Shown here: piece after piece, positions 9,199-16,673 of the stretch | Numbering within the stretch: the first letter of the stretch is position 1 | Layout of the letters: every line of letters starts with the position of its first letter | Source of the DNA: Xanthomonas theicola | Lineage (GTDB): Bacteria; Pseudomonadota; Gammaproteobacteria; Xanthomonadales; Xanthomonadaceae | Assembly: GCF_014236795.1 (NCBI RefSeq) | Contig: NZ_CP049017.1 | Span: 1,094,001 to 1,158,000 of the forward strand | DNA: 64,000 bases | Direction of reading: 5' to 3' | The notes under the pieces: generated by a model | Databases searched by the model: none | Told to the model about the DNA's origin: nothing | The model's input: the letters and a program-made list of their open reading frames with translations, nothing else | Program-made: the position numbers and the translations under genes

Positions 9199-9977
9199 GC
9201 GGCCCGCTCCATCGGCGTCGCATCGCTGGCGATCAGCCATTCCAGGGCGCGGCGGTAGGCGGCCAGGCCGCGGCCGGGGTAGTCGCCGGGGTCGCCGGCA
9301 ACGGTCAAGACCTTGACGTTGCAGATCTTGGTGTCGACCGGGATCGCGTCTTCCCAGACCCGCTCGCCGTAGCTGTCGTGCATCTGCCGCAGGGTGTCGT
9401 TGCCGGCGCGGGTGCGCTTGTCGAACAGGGTCGGCAGGATCGAGGCGGGCAGCGGACGGCGGCGCGAGCGCTCGACCATGTCCACGGTACGGATCATGCT
9501 GGCCAGGCCGTGCAGCGCCAGCGGCTCGGCCTGGGTCGGGATGATCACCCGGTCGGCCGCGGCCAGCGCGTTGATCATCAGCAGGCCCAGGGTCGGCGGG
9601 CAATCGAGCAGGATGTAGTCGTGCTGGCCGGCATGGCGGGCCATGGCCTGCTGCAGCGCCAGGCCCAGCCCGGGCTGGTTGGCGCTGCGCCGCTCCAGGG
9701 TGGCCAGCGCGGTCTGCCCGCAGACGTAGCTCAGGCGGTCGATGGCGCTGTCGCGGGCCACGGCGGCCAGCTCGCCCGGCGGCGTGGCGAACAGGTCGAG
9801 CACGCCGCTCGGCGGCGGGTCCTGCGGCACGTCGAAGGCGCGGGTCAGCGAGGCGTGCGGATCGAGATCCAGCATCAGCACGCGGTGGCCGAGCAAGGCC
9901 AGGCCGCGGCCCAGCGCCAGCGTGGTCGTGGTCTTGCCCACGCCACCCTTCTGGTTGGCAATCGCCCAGATGCGCAT
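9195..9977 (-). CDS. parC: ParA-family ATPase ParC (array positioning)
   Basis: This 260-residue ParA/MinD-type ATPase has a deviant Walker A box KGGVGKTT at residues 10-17, a DLDPHASLT switch region, and LLDCPPTLG as Walker B. In polar flagellates the homologue ParC (not topoisomerase IV) places chemotaxis arrays at the pole and hands them on at division. It starts one base into the motD stop codon and overlaps parP by four bases, so the four genes form a tight operon. A plasmid-type ParA is unlikely because no ParB or parS is nearby. Confidence 0.87.
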   Translation of the reverse strand: MRIWAIANQKGGVGKTTTTLALGRGLALLGHRVLMLDLDPHASLTRAFDVPQDPPPSGVLDLFATPPGELAAVARDSAIDRLSYVCGQTALATLERRSANQPGLGLALQQAMARHAGQHDYILLDCPPTLGLLMINALAAADRVIIPTQAEPLALHGLASMIRTVDMVERSRRRPLPASILPTLFDKRTRAGNDTLRQMHDSYGERVWEDAIPVDTKICNVKVLTVAGDPGDYPGRGLAAYRRALEWLIASDATPMERAA

Positions 9978-10927
9978 CAGTTCACTCCTTCAATGGCGGC
10001 AGGTACGGCGCGGGTCGGGCCGGCAATGCCGGCGGCCGCCGCGGCGGGGGGTGGCGGGGTCGCCGGCGTTGCGCCGGCACTGAACGGGCGCGGCGGCGCG
10101 GCGGGCTCGGCCTCGCCGGCGTCGGCCAGGATCACCAGCACCACGCGGCGGTTGGCGTTGCGGCCGGCCTGGCTGTCGTTGTCGGCGCGCGGGCGGAATT
10201 CGCCGTAGCCGATCATCGACAGCCGCGACGGCTGCAGGCCCTGGTCGGCGAACAGGTGCACCACGCTGGCCGCGCGCGCCGCCGACAGCTCCCAGTTGGA
10301 CGGGAACTGCACGGTGGCGATCGGGCTGTCGTCGGTGTAGCCCTCCACGCGCACGCCGTTGGGCACCGGCCGCAGCACCTGCGCCAGTTGCGCCAGGGTG
10401 GCGCGGGCGCTCTGGTCCAGCGAGGCCGAGCCGACCCCGAACAGGATGTCGCTGTTGATCTCCACCTCGATCCACAGGCCGGCGCGGCGCATGGTGATCA
10501 GTCTCTTCTCGATCAGCGGCGCCAGCGCCGTGCCGAGCCGCATGGCGATGCTGTCGAGCTGGCGCTGCGCGCGCCGCAACTGTTCCTCGTCGCGCAACGC
10601 GCCGCTCGCCGCGCGCATGGGCGAGGCCGACGGCAATCGGTTCGGATCGGGCAGGGACAGCGCCGGGCTGGACTTGATCGGGGTCGGGCGCTCGCCGCCC
10701 TGGCCCTGCATCAGACGCTCGCCGACCTGCACCGGGCGCATCGTCCGCGGCGCGCCGCCGAAGGCGGTGCTCATCGCGTCGGCCATGACCCGGTACTTGG
10801 CCTCGTTGACCGTGGACAGCGCGTACATCACCACGAAGAAGGCGAGCAGCAACGTCATCAGGTCGGCATAGGGAATGGCCCATGCCTCATGGTTGGCGTG
10901 ATCTTCGTGGGGACGCTTGCGGGCCAT
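9977..10927 (-). CDS. motD: Flagellar stator protein MotD (MotB family)
   Basis: The protein has 316 residues. A short cytoplasmic N-terminus precedes one membrane helix with the proton-carrying aspartate in PYADLMTLLLAFFVVMYA. An OmpA-like peptidoglycan-binding domain follows (about 150-265, with VEGYTDDSPI and NWELSAARAASV). A long Pro/Ala tail closes the protein. It pairs with MotC to form a stator ring. MotCD stators in Pseudomonas drive swarming or high-load rotation alongside MotAB. MotAB is not in this window. Confidence 0.92.
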   Translation of the reverse strand: MARKRPHEDHANHEAWAIPYADLMTLLLAFFVVMYALSTVNEAKYRVMADAMSTAFGGAPRTMRPVQVGERLMQGQGGERPTPIKSSPALSLPDPNRLPSASPMRAASGALRDEEQLRRAQRQLDSIAMRLGTALAPLIEKRLITMRRAGLWIEVEINSDILFGVGSASLDQSARATLAQLAQVLRPVPNGVRVEGYTDDSPIATVQFPSNWELSAARAASVVHLFADQGLQPSRLSMIGYGEFRPRADNDSQAGRNANRRVVLVILADAGEAEPAAPPRPFSAGATPATPPPPAAAAAGIAGPTRAVPAAIEGVN

Positions 10928-10934
10928 GAGGAGG

Positions 10935-11675
10935 TCAATGCAAGAAACCGGCCAGTTTCGATTCGATGTTGCGGGGGTTCTCGCCCTGGGCGATGGCGAT
11001 GAGCCCTTCGATGACCATTTCGCGCTCGCCGCTGCTGTGCTTGATCACGCTCTTGAGCTTGCTGGCCATCGGCAGGAACAGCAGGTTGGCCGAGGCGATG
11101 CCGTAGATGGTGGCGGTGAACGCGGCGGCGATGCCGTGGCCGAGCTTGCTCGGGTCGGCCAGATTCTTCATCACCGCGATCAGGCCCAGCACCGCGCCGA
11201 TGATGCCCAGGGTCGGCGCGTAGATGCCCATGCCCTCGAACACCTTGGCCGCGGCCAGGTCGCAGTGTTCCTGACCGTCGAGGTCGATCTCCAGCATGTG
11301 CCGGATCGATTCCGGCTCCACCCCGTCGACCAGCATCTGCAAGCCCTTGCGCACGAATGGGTCGTCCTGCTGCTGGACCTGATTCTCCAGGCCGAGCAGG
11401 CCCTGGCGGCGGGCGATGTTGCTCCACTCCACGATCTGCTGCAGCAGCGCCGGGCGGTCGCTGGCCGGCGGATGCAGGATCCACTTGGCGATCTGGAACG
11501 CGCGCCGGAACACCGCCGGCGGCGTATGCACCAGGATCGCGGCGACGGTGCCGACGATCACGATCACGAACGCGGCCGGCGACCACAGCGCCGAGATGCC
11601 GGCGCCCTTGAGGATGCTGCCGCCGACCAGCGAGGCGATCGCCAGCAGCAGACCGATGAGACTGAGTTTGTCCAT
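10935..11675 (-). CDS. motC: Flagellar stator protein MotC (MotA family)
   Basis: The protein is 246 residues with four membrane helices (about 4-22, 30-50, 148-168 and 180-200). It carries the MotA-type cytoplasmic loop and the conserved proline region GIYAPTLGIIGAVLGLI. It is the first gene of motC-motD-parC-parP. The start ATG has no Shine-Dalgarno sequence and lies about one base from the predicted transcription start of a sigma-28 promoter, so the message may be leaderless. Confidence 0.93.
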   Translation of the reverse strand: MDKLSLIGLLLAIASLVGGSILKGAGISALWSPAAFVIVIVGTVAAILVHTPPAVFRRAFQIAKWILHPPASDRPALLQQIVEWSNIARRQGLLGLENQVQQQDDPFVRKGLQMLVDGVEPESIRHMLEIDLDGQEHCDLAAAKVFEGMGIYAPTLGIIGAVLGLIAVMKNLADPSKLGHGIAAAFTATIYGIASANLLFLPMASKLKSVIKHSSGEREMVIEGLIAIAQGENPRNIESKLAGFLH

Positions 11676-11682
11676 GCAGGAG

Positions 11683-11709
11683 GTATCGGCATCGAGGCCG
11701 GGGACTTGA
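11683..11709 (-). promoter_or_regulatory. Predicted sigma-28 promoter of motC operon
   Basis: The minus strand reads TCAAGT, then GCCGATAC after 15 bases from TCAA. This is close to the Pseudomonas-type FliA consensus. The -10 box ends only eight bases before the motC ATG. Confidence 0.7.
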
Positions 11710-11779
11710 TGGGGAGCCGGGACTTGCGGTCCGGGAGCCTGGGCCCCGGGCTTCGCGTGCGCAGTGCATGGGTGGCAGG

Positions 11780-11824
11780 GGCTTCAGCCCCGACGCGTTA
11801 CCGGTAAGGCGTCGGGGCTGAAGT
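11780..11824. repeat. REP-type palindrome
   Basis: A 15-base perfect inverted repeat (cttcagccccgacgc and its complement, arms 11782-11796 and 11809-11823) surrounds a 12-base loop. The flank ccttcccaca is typical of Xanthomonas/Pseudomonas extragenic palindromes. The pair at 35311-35532 is a related variant. It could also act as a transcription barrier after the cheA operon. Confidence 0.7.
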
Positions 11825-11934
11825 CCTTCCCACAGAAAGCGGTTGGACCGGCACTGTAGGAAAAGCCGCTTTCTTTGCAAAAAAAAGCACTTTTTTCGTC
11901 GAATCGCTTGACAGCGATTTGTGCCGGGACATCA

Positions 11935-12008
11935 TCCCGAGTCCCGAGTCCCGAGTCCCGAGTCCCGAGTCCCGAGTCCCGAGTCCCGAGTCCCGAGTCC
12001 CGAGTCCC
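11935..12008. repeat. Heptanucleotide tandem array (gtcccga), about 10.6 copies
   Basis: A perfect 7-bp repeat covers 74 bases and ends three bases beyond the cheA stop codon. The same heptamer occurs four times inside that cheA (13194-13221) and in degenerate form at 18295-18445. No gene overlaps it. Confidence 0.95.
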
Positions 12009-12010
12009 GC

Positions 12011-13753
12011 TCAGCGCTTCAGCCCGTCCACGTCCAGGATCAGCGCCAGCCGGCCATCGCCGATCAGGGTCGCGCCGGCGTAGCCGGGCAGGCCGCGCAG
12101 CGCGCGCGGCAGCGGCTTGATCACCACTTCCTCGCGGCCGCGGACCTGGTCCACGACCAGGCCCATGCGCGATTCGCCGGCCTGCAGCACCACCACGGTC
12201 AGCAGCGGCAGCTGCGGCGCGTCGATGTTCAGCCACTGGCGCAGGTCCACCAGCGGCAGGGTATGCGACTGCCGGTCGAGCACGGCGCGGCCGTCGAACC
12301 AGCCCAGCGAGCGGAGCGGCGCGTGCAGCACCTCGACCACGCGCGCCAGCGGCAGCGCATAGACGGTGTCGCCGGCCTGCACCAGCAGGGTCGGCAGGAT
12401 CGCCAGGGTCAGCGGCACGCGGATCAGGAAGCGGCTGCCGCGGCCCAGTTCGGACTGGATCTGGATCTGTCCGCTGAGTTCGCGGATGCGCGACTGCACC
12501 ACGTCCATGCCGACGCCGCGGCCGGAGATGTCGGTGATTTCGGACTTGGTCGAGAAGCCGGGCAGGAACACCAGGTGCAGGCATTCCTCGGTGGTCAGGC
12601 GCGCGGCCGCTTCCGGATCGATCAGGCCCTTCTCGCGCGCCTTGGCGCGCAGCCGTTCCGGGTCGATGCCGGCGCCGTCGTCCTGCACCTCGATGCTGAC
12701 GTAGTCGCCTTCCTGCTGCGCCGACAGGCGCACGTGGCCGCCGCGCGGTTTGCCGCTGGCCTCGCGCAGCGCCGGCGCCTCGACGCCGTGGTCGATCGCG
12801 TTGCGCACCAGGTGCACCAGCGGATCGGCCAACGCCTCGACCAGGTTGCGGTCCAGTTCGGTGTCGGCGCCGATCAGTTCCAGTTCCACTTCCTTGTTCA
12901 AGGAGCGGGCGACGTCGCGCGCCACCTTGGGGAAGCGCGAGAACACCTTGCCGACCGGCTGCATGCGGGTGCGCATCACCGCCGATTGCAGGCGCGCGGT
13001 GGCGATGTCCAGGCTGCTGACCGCGCGGTCCAGTTCTTCGTCGCGCAGGCGCACGCGCAGGGTCTTGAGCCGGTTGCGCGACAGCACCAGTTCGCCGATC
13101 AGGTTGACGATCGCGTCCAGGCGCTTGGTGTCCACGCGCACGGTGTGCTCGGGTTCGGCGGCCTTGGCGGGCGCGGCGGCCTTCGGCGCCGCCGGGACTC
13201 GGGACTCGGGACTCGGGACTCGCGAAAGCTGCGGCTTGGCGGTAGGCGCGGCGCTGCCGTGCAAGTCGTCGAGCAGCGCTTCGAACTCGTCGTCGCCGAT
13301 CAGGTCCGAATCAGCGGAGCCGGCCACTGCAGGCGCAGTGCTTTTCCCGCGTCCCGACACCACTGCTGTCTCCTCGCCGCTGGTCGCGAACTGCGCGATC
13401 AACTGCGGCGGCGCGCGCGGCGGTTCGCTGCCGTTGCCGAACGCGTCCAGCATCGACTGCAGATAGTCCAGCGACTGCTGCGCGGCGTCGAAGTGCCGCG
13501 CCTGCAGCGTGGCCTGGCCGGCGCGGGCCTGGCCGAGGGTGTCTTCGGCGGCGTGGCACAGCTCGACCATGGCGTTGATCGCCAGGAAGCCGGCGCCGCC
13601 CTTGAGCGTGTGGAAACCACGGAACACGGCGTTGAGTTGCGCGCTGTCTTCCGGCGCCTGCTCCAGCGACACCAGTTGCTCGCCGAGCCGGTCCAGGATT
13701 TCCTGGGCCTCGATGATGAAATCGGCGGCGATGTCGTCGGGCACGGCGCTCAT
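12011..13753 (-). CDS. cheA: Chemotaxis histidine kinase CheA (flagellar operon copy)
   Basis: The protein has 580 residues from the ATG at 13753; an in-frame ATG at 13780 adds an unlikely tail. The HPt domain carries H48 in FRGFHTLKGGAGFL. A short acidic linker follows, then a dimerisation region (KRLDAIVNLIGELVL) and an ATPase core with HLVRNAIDHG, DDGAGI and GRGVGMDVVQ, and finally a CheW-like domain. No clear CheY-binding P2 domain is visible. The linker contains four heptamer repeats coding for SRVPSPESRVP. Position after cheY-cheZ matches the main flagellar chemotaxis kinase of Pseudomonas-type clusters. No cheB follows in the window. Confidence 0.94.
   Translation of the reverse strand: MSAVPDDIAADFIIEAQEILDRLGEQLVSLEQAPEDSAQLNAVFRGFHTLKGGAGFLAINAMVELCHAAEDTLGQARAGQATLQARHFDAAQQSLDYLQSMLDAFGNGSEPPRAPPQLIAQFATSGEETAVVSGRGKSTAPAVAGSADSDLIGDDEFEALLDDLHGSAAPTAKPQLSRVPSPESRVPAAPKAAAPAKAAEPEHTVRVDTKRLDAIVNLIGELVLSRNRLKTLRVRLRDEELDRAVSSLDIATARLQSAVMRTRMQPVGKVFSRFPKVARDVARSLNKEVELELIGADTELDRNLVEALADPLVHLVRNAIDHGVEAPALREASGKPRGGHVRLSAQQEGDYVSIEVQDDGAGIDPERLRAKAREKGLIDPEAAARLTTEECLHLVFLPGFSTKSEITDISGRGVGMDVVQSRIRELSGQIQIQSELGRGSRFLIRVPLTLAILPTLLVQAGDTVYALPLARVVEVLHAPLRSLGWFDGRAVLDRQSHTLPLVDLRQWLNIDAPQLPLLTVVVLQAGESRMGLVVDQVRGREEVVIKPLPRALRGLPGYAGATLIGDGRLALILDVDGLKR
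13194..13221 (-). repeat. Four heptamer repeats inside cheA coding sequence
   Basis: Four perfect gggactc copies (28 bases) lie in the linker between the HPt and dimerisation domains. Because 7 is not a multiple of 3, any change by one or two units would put all downstream kinase domains out of frame. Confidence 0.95.
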
Positions 13754-13757
13754 GACT

Positions 13758-14022
13758 AGGACCTGCCCACGCGATTGCAATAGGCCGCGTTGTCGTGTCC
13801 GGCCCCCAGGTGGTTGTGCACGGCGCAGCGACAGGCTGGCCGCCTGTTCAAGCCGCGCGCAGCCGCCTGGGGGCCGGACACGGCAACCCGAAGGGCCGCG
13901 CTTTGGTGCGCGCGGTGCTGCGTCATCATTCGGTCGTTTATCGGCATAAATTCCCTCATTCTTCCTTGCCCCGCCCGCACCAAAGCGCGGCGTGGCCTAT
14001 TCCAATCGCGTAGGCAGGTCCT
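13758..14022. repeat. Nested inverted-repeat element between cheA and cheZ
   Basis: Three inverted repeats fill the gap. The outer arms of about 31 bases are 13758-13789 and 13991-14022, with three mismatches. One 16-base perfect pair is 13795-13810 with 13866-13881, containing ggcccccagg. A second 16-base perfect pair is 13895-13910 with 13976-13991, containing ctttggtgcg. No convincing coding sequence is present. The layout resembles a small non-autonomous mobile element, but no transposase or target duplication is evident. Confidence 0.75.
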
Positions 14023-14632
14023 ACAACCCCAGTCCGGACAGCAGGTCGTCGGCGTCGTTCTGCGACACGCCGTGACGGTCCAGGCCGGCCAGCGCCGGGC
14101 CGGCCAGGCCGCCGTCGGCCTTCTTGTTGTCGTCCTTCGGCGGCAATCCCAGCGCGCCGAAACCCTCGTGCACGCGACGCACGATCGCCGCGACGCGGCG
14201 GATGATCTGCCCGGTCAGGTCCTGGAAGCTCTGCGCCAGGGCCATCTCGGTGAGGTTGTGGCGGATCTTGTCGAGGATCTCGCCCTGCTCGCCGCTCAGT
14301 CCGCCGGCGCGCAGCTGTTCGGCCAGCGCGCGGCATTCCTCGGCCAGGTCCAGGGTGCGATGGCTGGCCTGTTCGGTCATCGCCACCACGTGGTCCAGGC
14401 GCGAGCAGGCATCGTCCAGCTCGCCGGCCTCGGTGGGGACGGTGGGCAGCTCGCCGAGCGCCTGGCCCAGGTCGCGCGCCAGCCGGCTCAGGCCCTGCAT
14501 CATCGGCCGCGTGCGCCAGGCGGCGAGCGTGTCGATTTCCTTGCGCCAGCCGGCTTCGTCCCCGCGTTCCAGTGCGTCCAGCGCACCTTGCAGGCGTTCG
14601 ATCAGGGCCCTACGTTCGGCGGTCGCTTTCAT
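14021..14632 (-). CDS. cheZ: CheY-P phosphatase CheZ
   Basis: The protein is 203 residues. CheZ speeds dephosphorylation of CheY-P. The long helical body carries SFQDLTGQ with D138 and the catalytic Q142, matching D143 and Q147 of E. coli. The C-terminal NDADDLLSGLGL is the helix that binds CheY. The ATG at 14632 shares a base with the cheY stop, so the pair is translationally coupled. The frame is open further upstream only through shadow sequence. Confidence 0.94.
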   Translation of the reverse strand: MKATAERRALIERLQGALDALERGDEAGWRKEIDTLAAWRTRPMMQGLSRLARDLGQALGELPTVPTEAGELDDACSRLDHVVAMTEQASHRTLDLAEECRALAEQLRAGGLSGEQGEILDKIRHNLTEMALAQSFQDLTGQIIRRVAAIVRRVHEGFGALGLPPKDDNKKADGGLAGPALAGLDRHGVSQNDADDLLSGLGL

Positions 14633-15024
14633 CAGGCGGTCGCTCCCAGGCGTTCGAAGATCTTGCCGAGCTTCTCCTGCAGGGTCTGCGCGGTGAACGG
14701 CTTGATGATGTAGCCGTTCACGCCGGACTGCGCGGCCTCGATGATCTGCTCGCGCTTGGCCTCGGCGGTCACCATCAGCACCGGCAGGTGCTTGAGCTTG
14801 TCGTCGGCGCGGATGTTGCGCAGCAGGTCGATGCCGGTCATGCCGGGCATGTTCCAGTCGGTGACCACGAACTCGAACGGCGCCGAACGCAGTGCCGCCA
14901 GCGCACTGTTGCCGTCCTCGGCCTCTGCAGTGTTGGTGAAGCCCAGATCGCCGAGCAGATTCTTGACGATGCGCCGCATCGTCGAGAAATCGTCCACGAT
15001 CAAAATCCGCATGTTCTTGTTCAC
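14632..15024 (-). CDS. cheY: Chemotaxis response regulator CheY
   Basis: This 130-residue single receiver domain has D11-D12, phospho-acceptor D56 ([12 protein letters not shown]), the switch T in LMVTAEA, and K in YIIKPF. It matches motor-binding CheY closely ([20 protein letters not shown]). It sits between fliA and cheZ, 18 bases after fliA, so it is the CheY expected to control flagellar rotation. CheA at 12011-13753 is the likely donor and CheZ its phosphatase. Confidence 0.96.
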   Translation of the reverse strand: MNKNMRILIVDDFSTMRRIVKNLLGDLGFTNTAEAEDGNSALAALRSAPFEFVVTDWNMPGMTGIDLLRNIRADDKLKHLPVLMVTAEAKREQIIEAAQSGVNGYIIKPFTAQTLQEKLGKIFERLGATA

Positions 15025-15042
15025 CGCTAACTCCCTTGGGTC

Positions 15043-15792
15043 TTATTCTTCGTCTTCCAGGCCGGCGTCGGCCGCTTCGAACGCTTTCAGGCGCCCGCGC
15101 AACCGTACCGTGGCCTGGCCGTGGATCTGGCACACGCGCGACTCGCTGACGCCGAGCACCGCGCCGATTTCCTTCAGGTTCAATTCCTGTTCGTAGTACA
15201 GCGACAGCACCAACTGCTCGCGTTCGGGCAACTGCGCGATCGCCTTGCCCAGTTCGCGGCCGAATTCGCTGCGCTCCAGCATCTGCTGCGGGTTGGGGCC
15301 GCCCTTGGCGATGCTGTCCAGCTCGCCGTGGTCCTCGATGCGCGACTCCAGGCTCAGCACCTGGCCGCGCGCGGCATCTTCCATCAACCGCAGGTATTCG
15401 GGAAGCGGCATGTCCATCGCCGCGGCCACTTCGTTGGCGGCGGCGGCGCGGCCGGTGCTCTGCTCGATCTTGCGGATCGCCGAGGCGGCGTCGCGGGCGC
15501 GGCGGTGCACCGAGCGCGGCACCCAGTCGCCGCGGCGGATCTCGTCGATCATCGAGCCGCGGATGCGGATCGAGGCGTAGGTCTCGAACGAGGCGCCCTG
15601 GTCGGCGTCGTAGCTGCGCGAGGCCTCGATCAGACCGATCATGCCGGCCTGGATCAGGTCGTCGATCTCCACGCTGGCCGGCAGCCGCGCCGCCAGGTGG
15701 TGGGCGATGCGCCGCACCAGGTCCGAATGCTGGGCGATGTAGTCGTTGGCGCTGTTGCGCTGTACGGCGCGGTACTGGGCGGCGGCGTTCAT
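15043..15792 (-). CDS. fliA: RNA polymerase sigma-28 factor FliA
   Basis: This 249-residue sigma factor directs late flagellar and chemotaxis genes. Region 2 includes DDLIQAGMIGLIEA and FETYASIRIRGSMIDEIR. Region 3 starts near SVHRRAR. Region 4 has LPEREQLVLSLYYEQELNLKEIG and the helix-turn-helix GVSESRVCQIH. The ATG at 15792 overlaps the flhG stop by four bases. Five sites matching its consensus lie in this window, which makes a self-consistent regulon. The anti-sigma factor FlgM is not in view. Confidence 0.96.
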   Translation of the reverse strand: MNAAAQYRAVQRNSANDYIAQHSDLVRRIAHHLAARLPASVEIDDLIQAGMIGLIEASRSYDADQGASFETYASIRIRGSMIDEIRRGDWVPRSVHRRARDAASAIRKIEQSTGRAAAANEVAAAMDMPLPEYLRLMEDAARGQVLSLESRIEDHGELDSIAKGGPNPQQMLERSEFGRELGKAIAQLPEREQLVLSLYYEQELNLKEIGAVLGVSESRVCQIHGQATVRLRGRLKAFEAADAGLEDEE

Positions 15793-16673
15793 GCGGCGAC
15801 CCCTTGCTGGATGATCCGTTCGACGAAGAACTCGACGTTGCCGCGCGCCGCCGTCGGCGCCTGCCAGCGCGAGGTGCGCCGCGCGATTTCGGCGATCGCC
15901 TGCGCCGACGGGCTGGACGGGTAGGCCTTGACCACCGGCTGCTGGCGCTGCACCGCCAGGCGCAGCCAGTCGTCCTGCGGCACGCAGCCCAGGTAGTTCA
16001 ACGACACGTCGCCGAGGAACTTCTCGCACACCCGGCTCAGCTTGTCGTACAGCAGGCGGCCCTCGTTGAGGTCGCGGACCATGTTGGCGACGATCTGCAC
16101 CCGGTCCACGCCGCGCTCGCGCGAGAGCACCTTGATGAGGGCGTAGGCGTCGGTGATCGAGGCCGGCTCGTCGCACACTACCACCACCGCGTCCTGCGCG
16201 GCCTGGCAGAAGGTCAGCACGCTGTCGGTGATGCCGGCGGCGGTGTCGATGACCATGATGTCCAGTTCGCGCTGCAGCTCGGAGAACACGTTGACCAGGC
16301 CGACGTGCTGGGCCGGCGGCAGCTCGGCCATGTGCCGGCGGCCGGAGGCGGCGGGCACCACCATCAGGCCGTTGGGCATGTCCACCAGCACCTCTTCCAG
16401 GGTGCAGCGCCCGGCGACCAGGTCGGCCAGGGTGAACTTGGGGGTCAGCCCGAGCAGCACGTCGACGTTGGCCAGGCCGAGGTCGGCGTCCAGCAGCAGG
16501 GTGCGCTTGCCCATGTCGGCCAGCGCCATCGACAGGTTGACCGAGATGTTGGTCTTGCCGACGCCGCCCTTGCCGCCGGTCACGGCGATCGTGCGCACCG
16601 GGCCCAGCGGTTCGCTGCGCGTCGCCGACAGGGGGAAGGCATTGGTGAGATTGACGTAATCACGCGACGGCAT
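15789..16673 (-). CDS. flhG: Flagellar number regulator FlhG (FleN), MinD-like ATPase
   Basis: The protein is 294 residues from the ATG at 16673, which overlaps the end of flhF by 14 bases. The deviant Walker A box KGGVGKT is at residues 35-41, followed by LLLDADLGLANVDVLLGL and the Walker B IDTAAGI. FlhG limits the number of polar flagella by opposing FlhF, and in Pseudomonas it represses FleQ. The first 25 residues before the P-loop fit the FlhG activator helix that contacts FlhF. The longer frame to 16784 has no support. Confidence 0.94.
   Translation of the reverse strand: MPSRDYVNLTNAFPLSATRSEPLGPVRTIAVTGGKGGVGKTNISVNLSMALADMGKRTLLLDADLGLANVDVLLGLTPKFTLADLVAGRCTLEEVLVDMPNGLMVVPAASGRRHMAELPPAQHVGLVNVFSELQRELDIMVIDTAAGITDSVLTFCQAAQDAVVVVCDEPASITDAYALIKVLSRERGVDRVQIVANMVRDLNEGRLLYDKLSRVCEKFLGDVSLNYLGCVPQDDWLRLAVQRQQPVVKAYPSSPSAQAIAEIARRTSRWQAPTAARGNVEFFVERIIQQGVAA

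Noticed and set aside
11935-12008. Possible CRISPR array
   Set aside because: The unit is 7 bases with no spacers; it is a simple tandem repeat.
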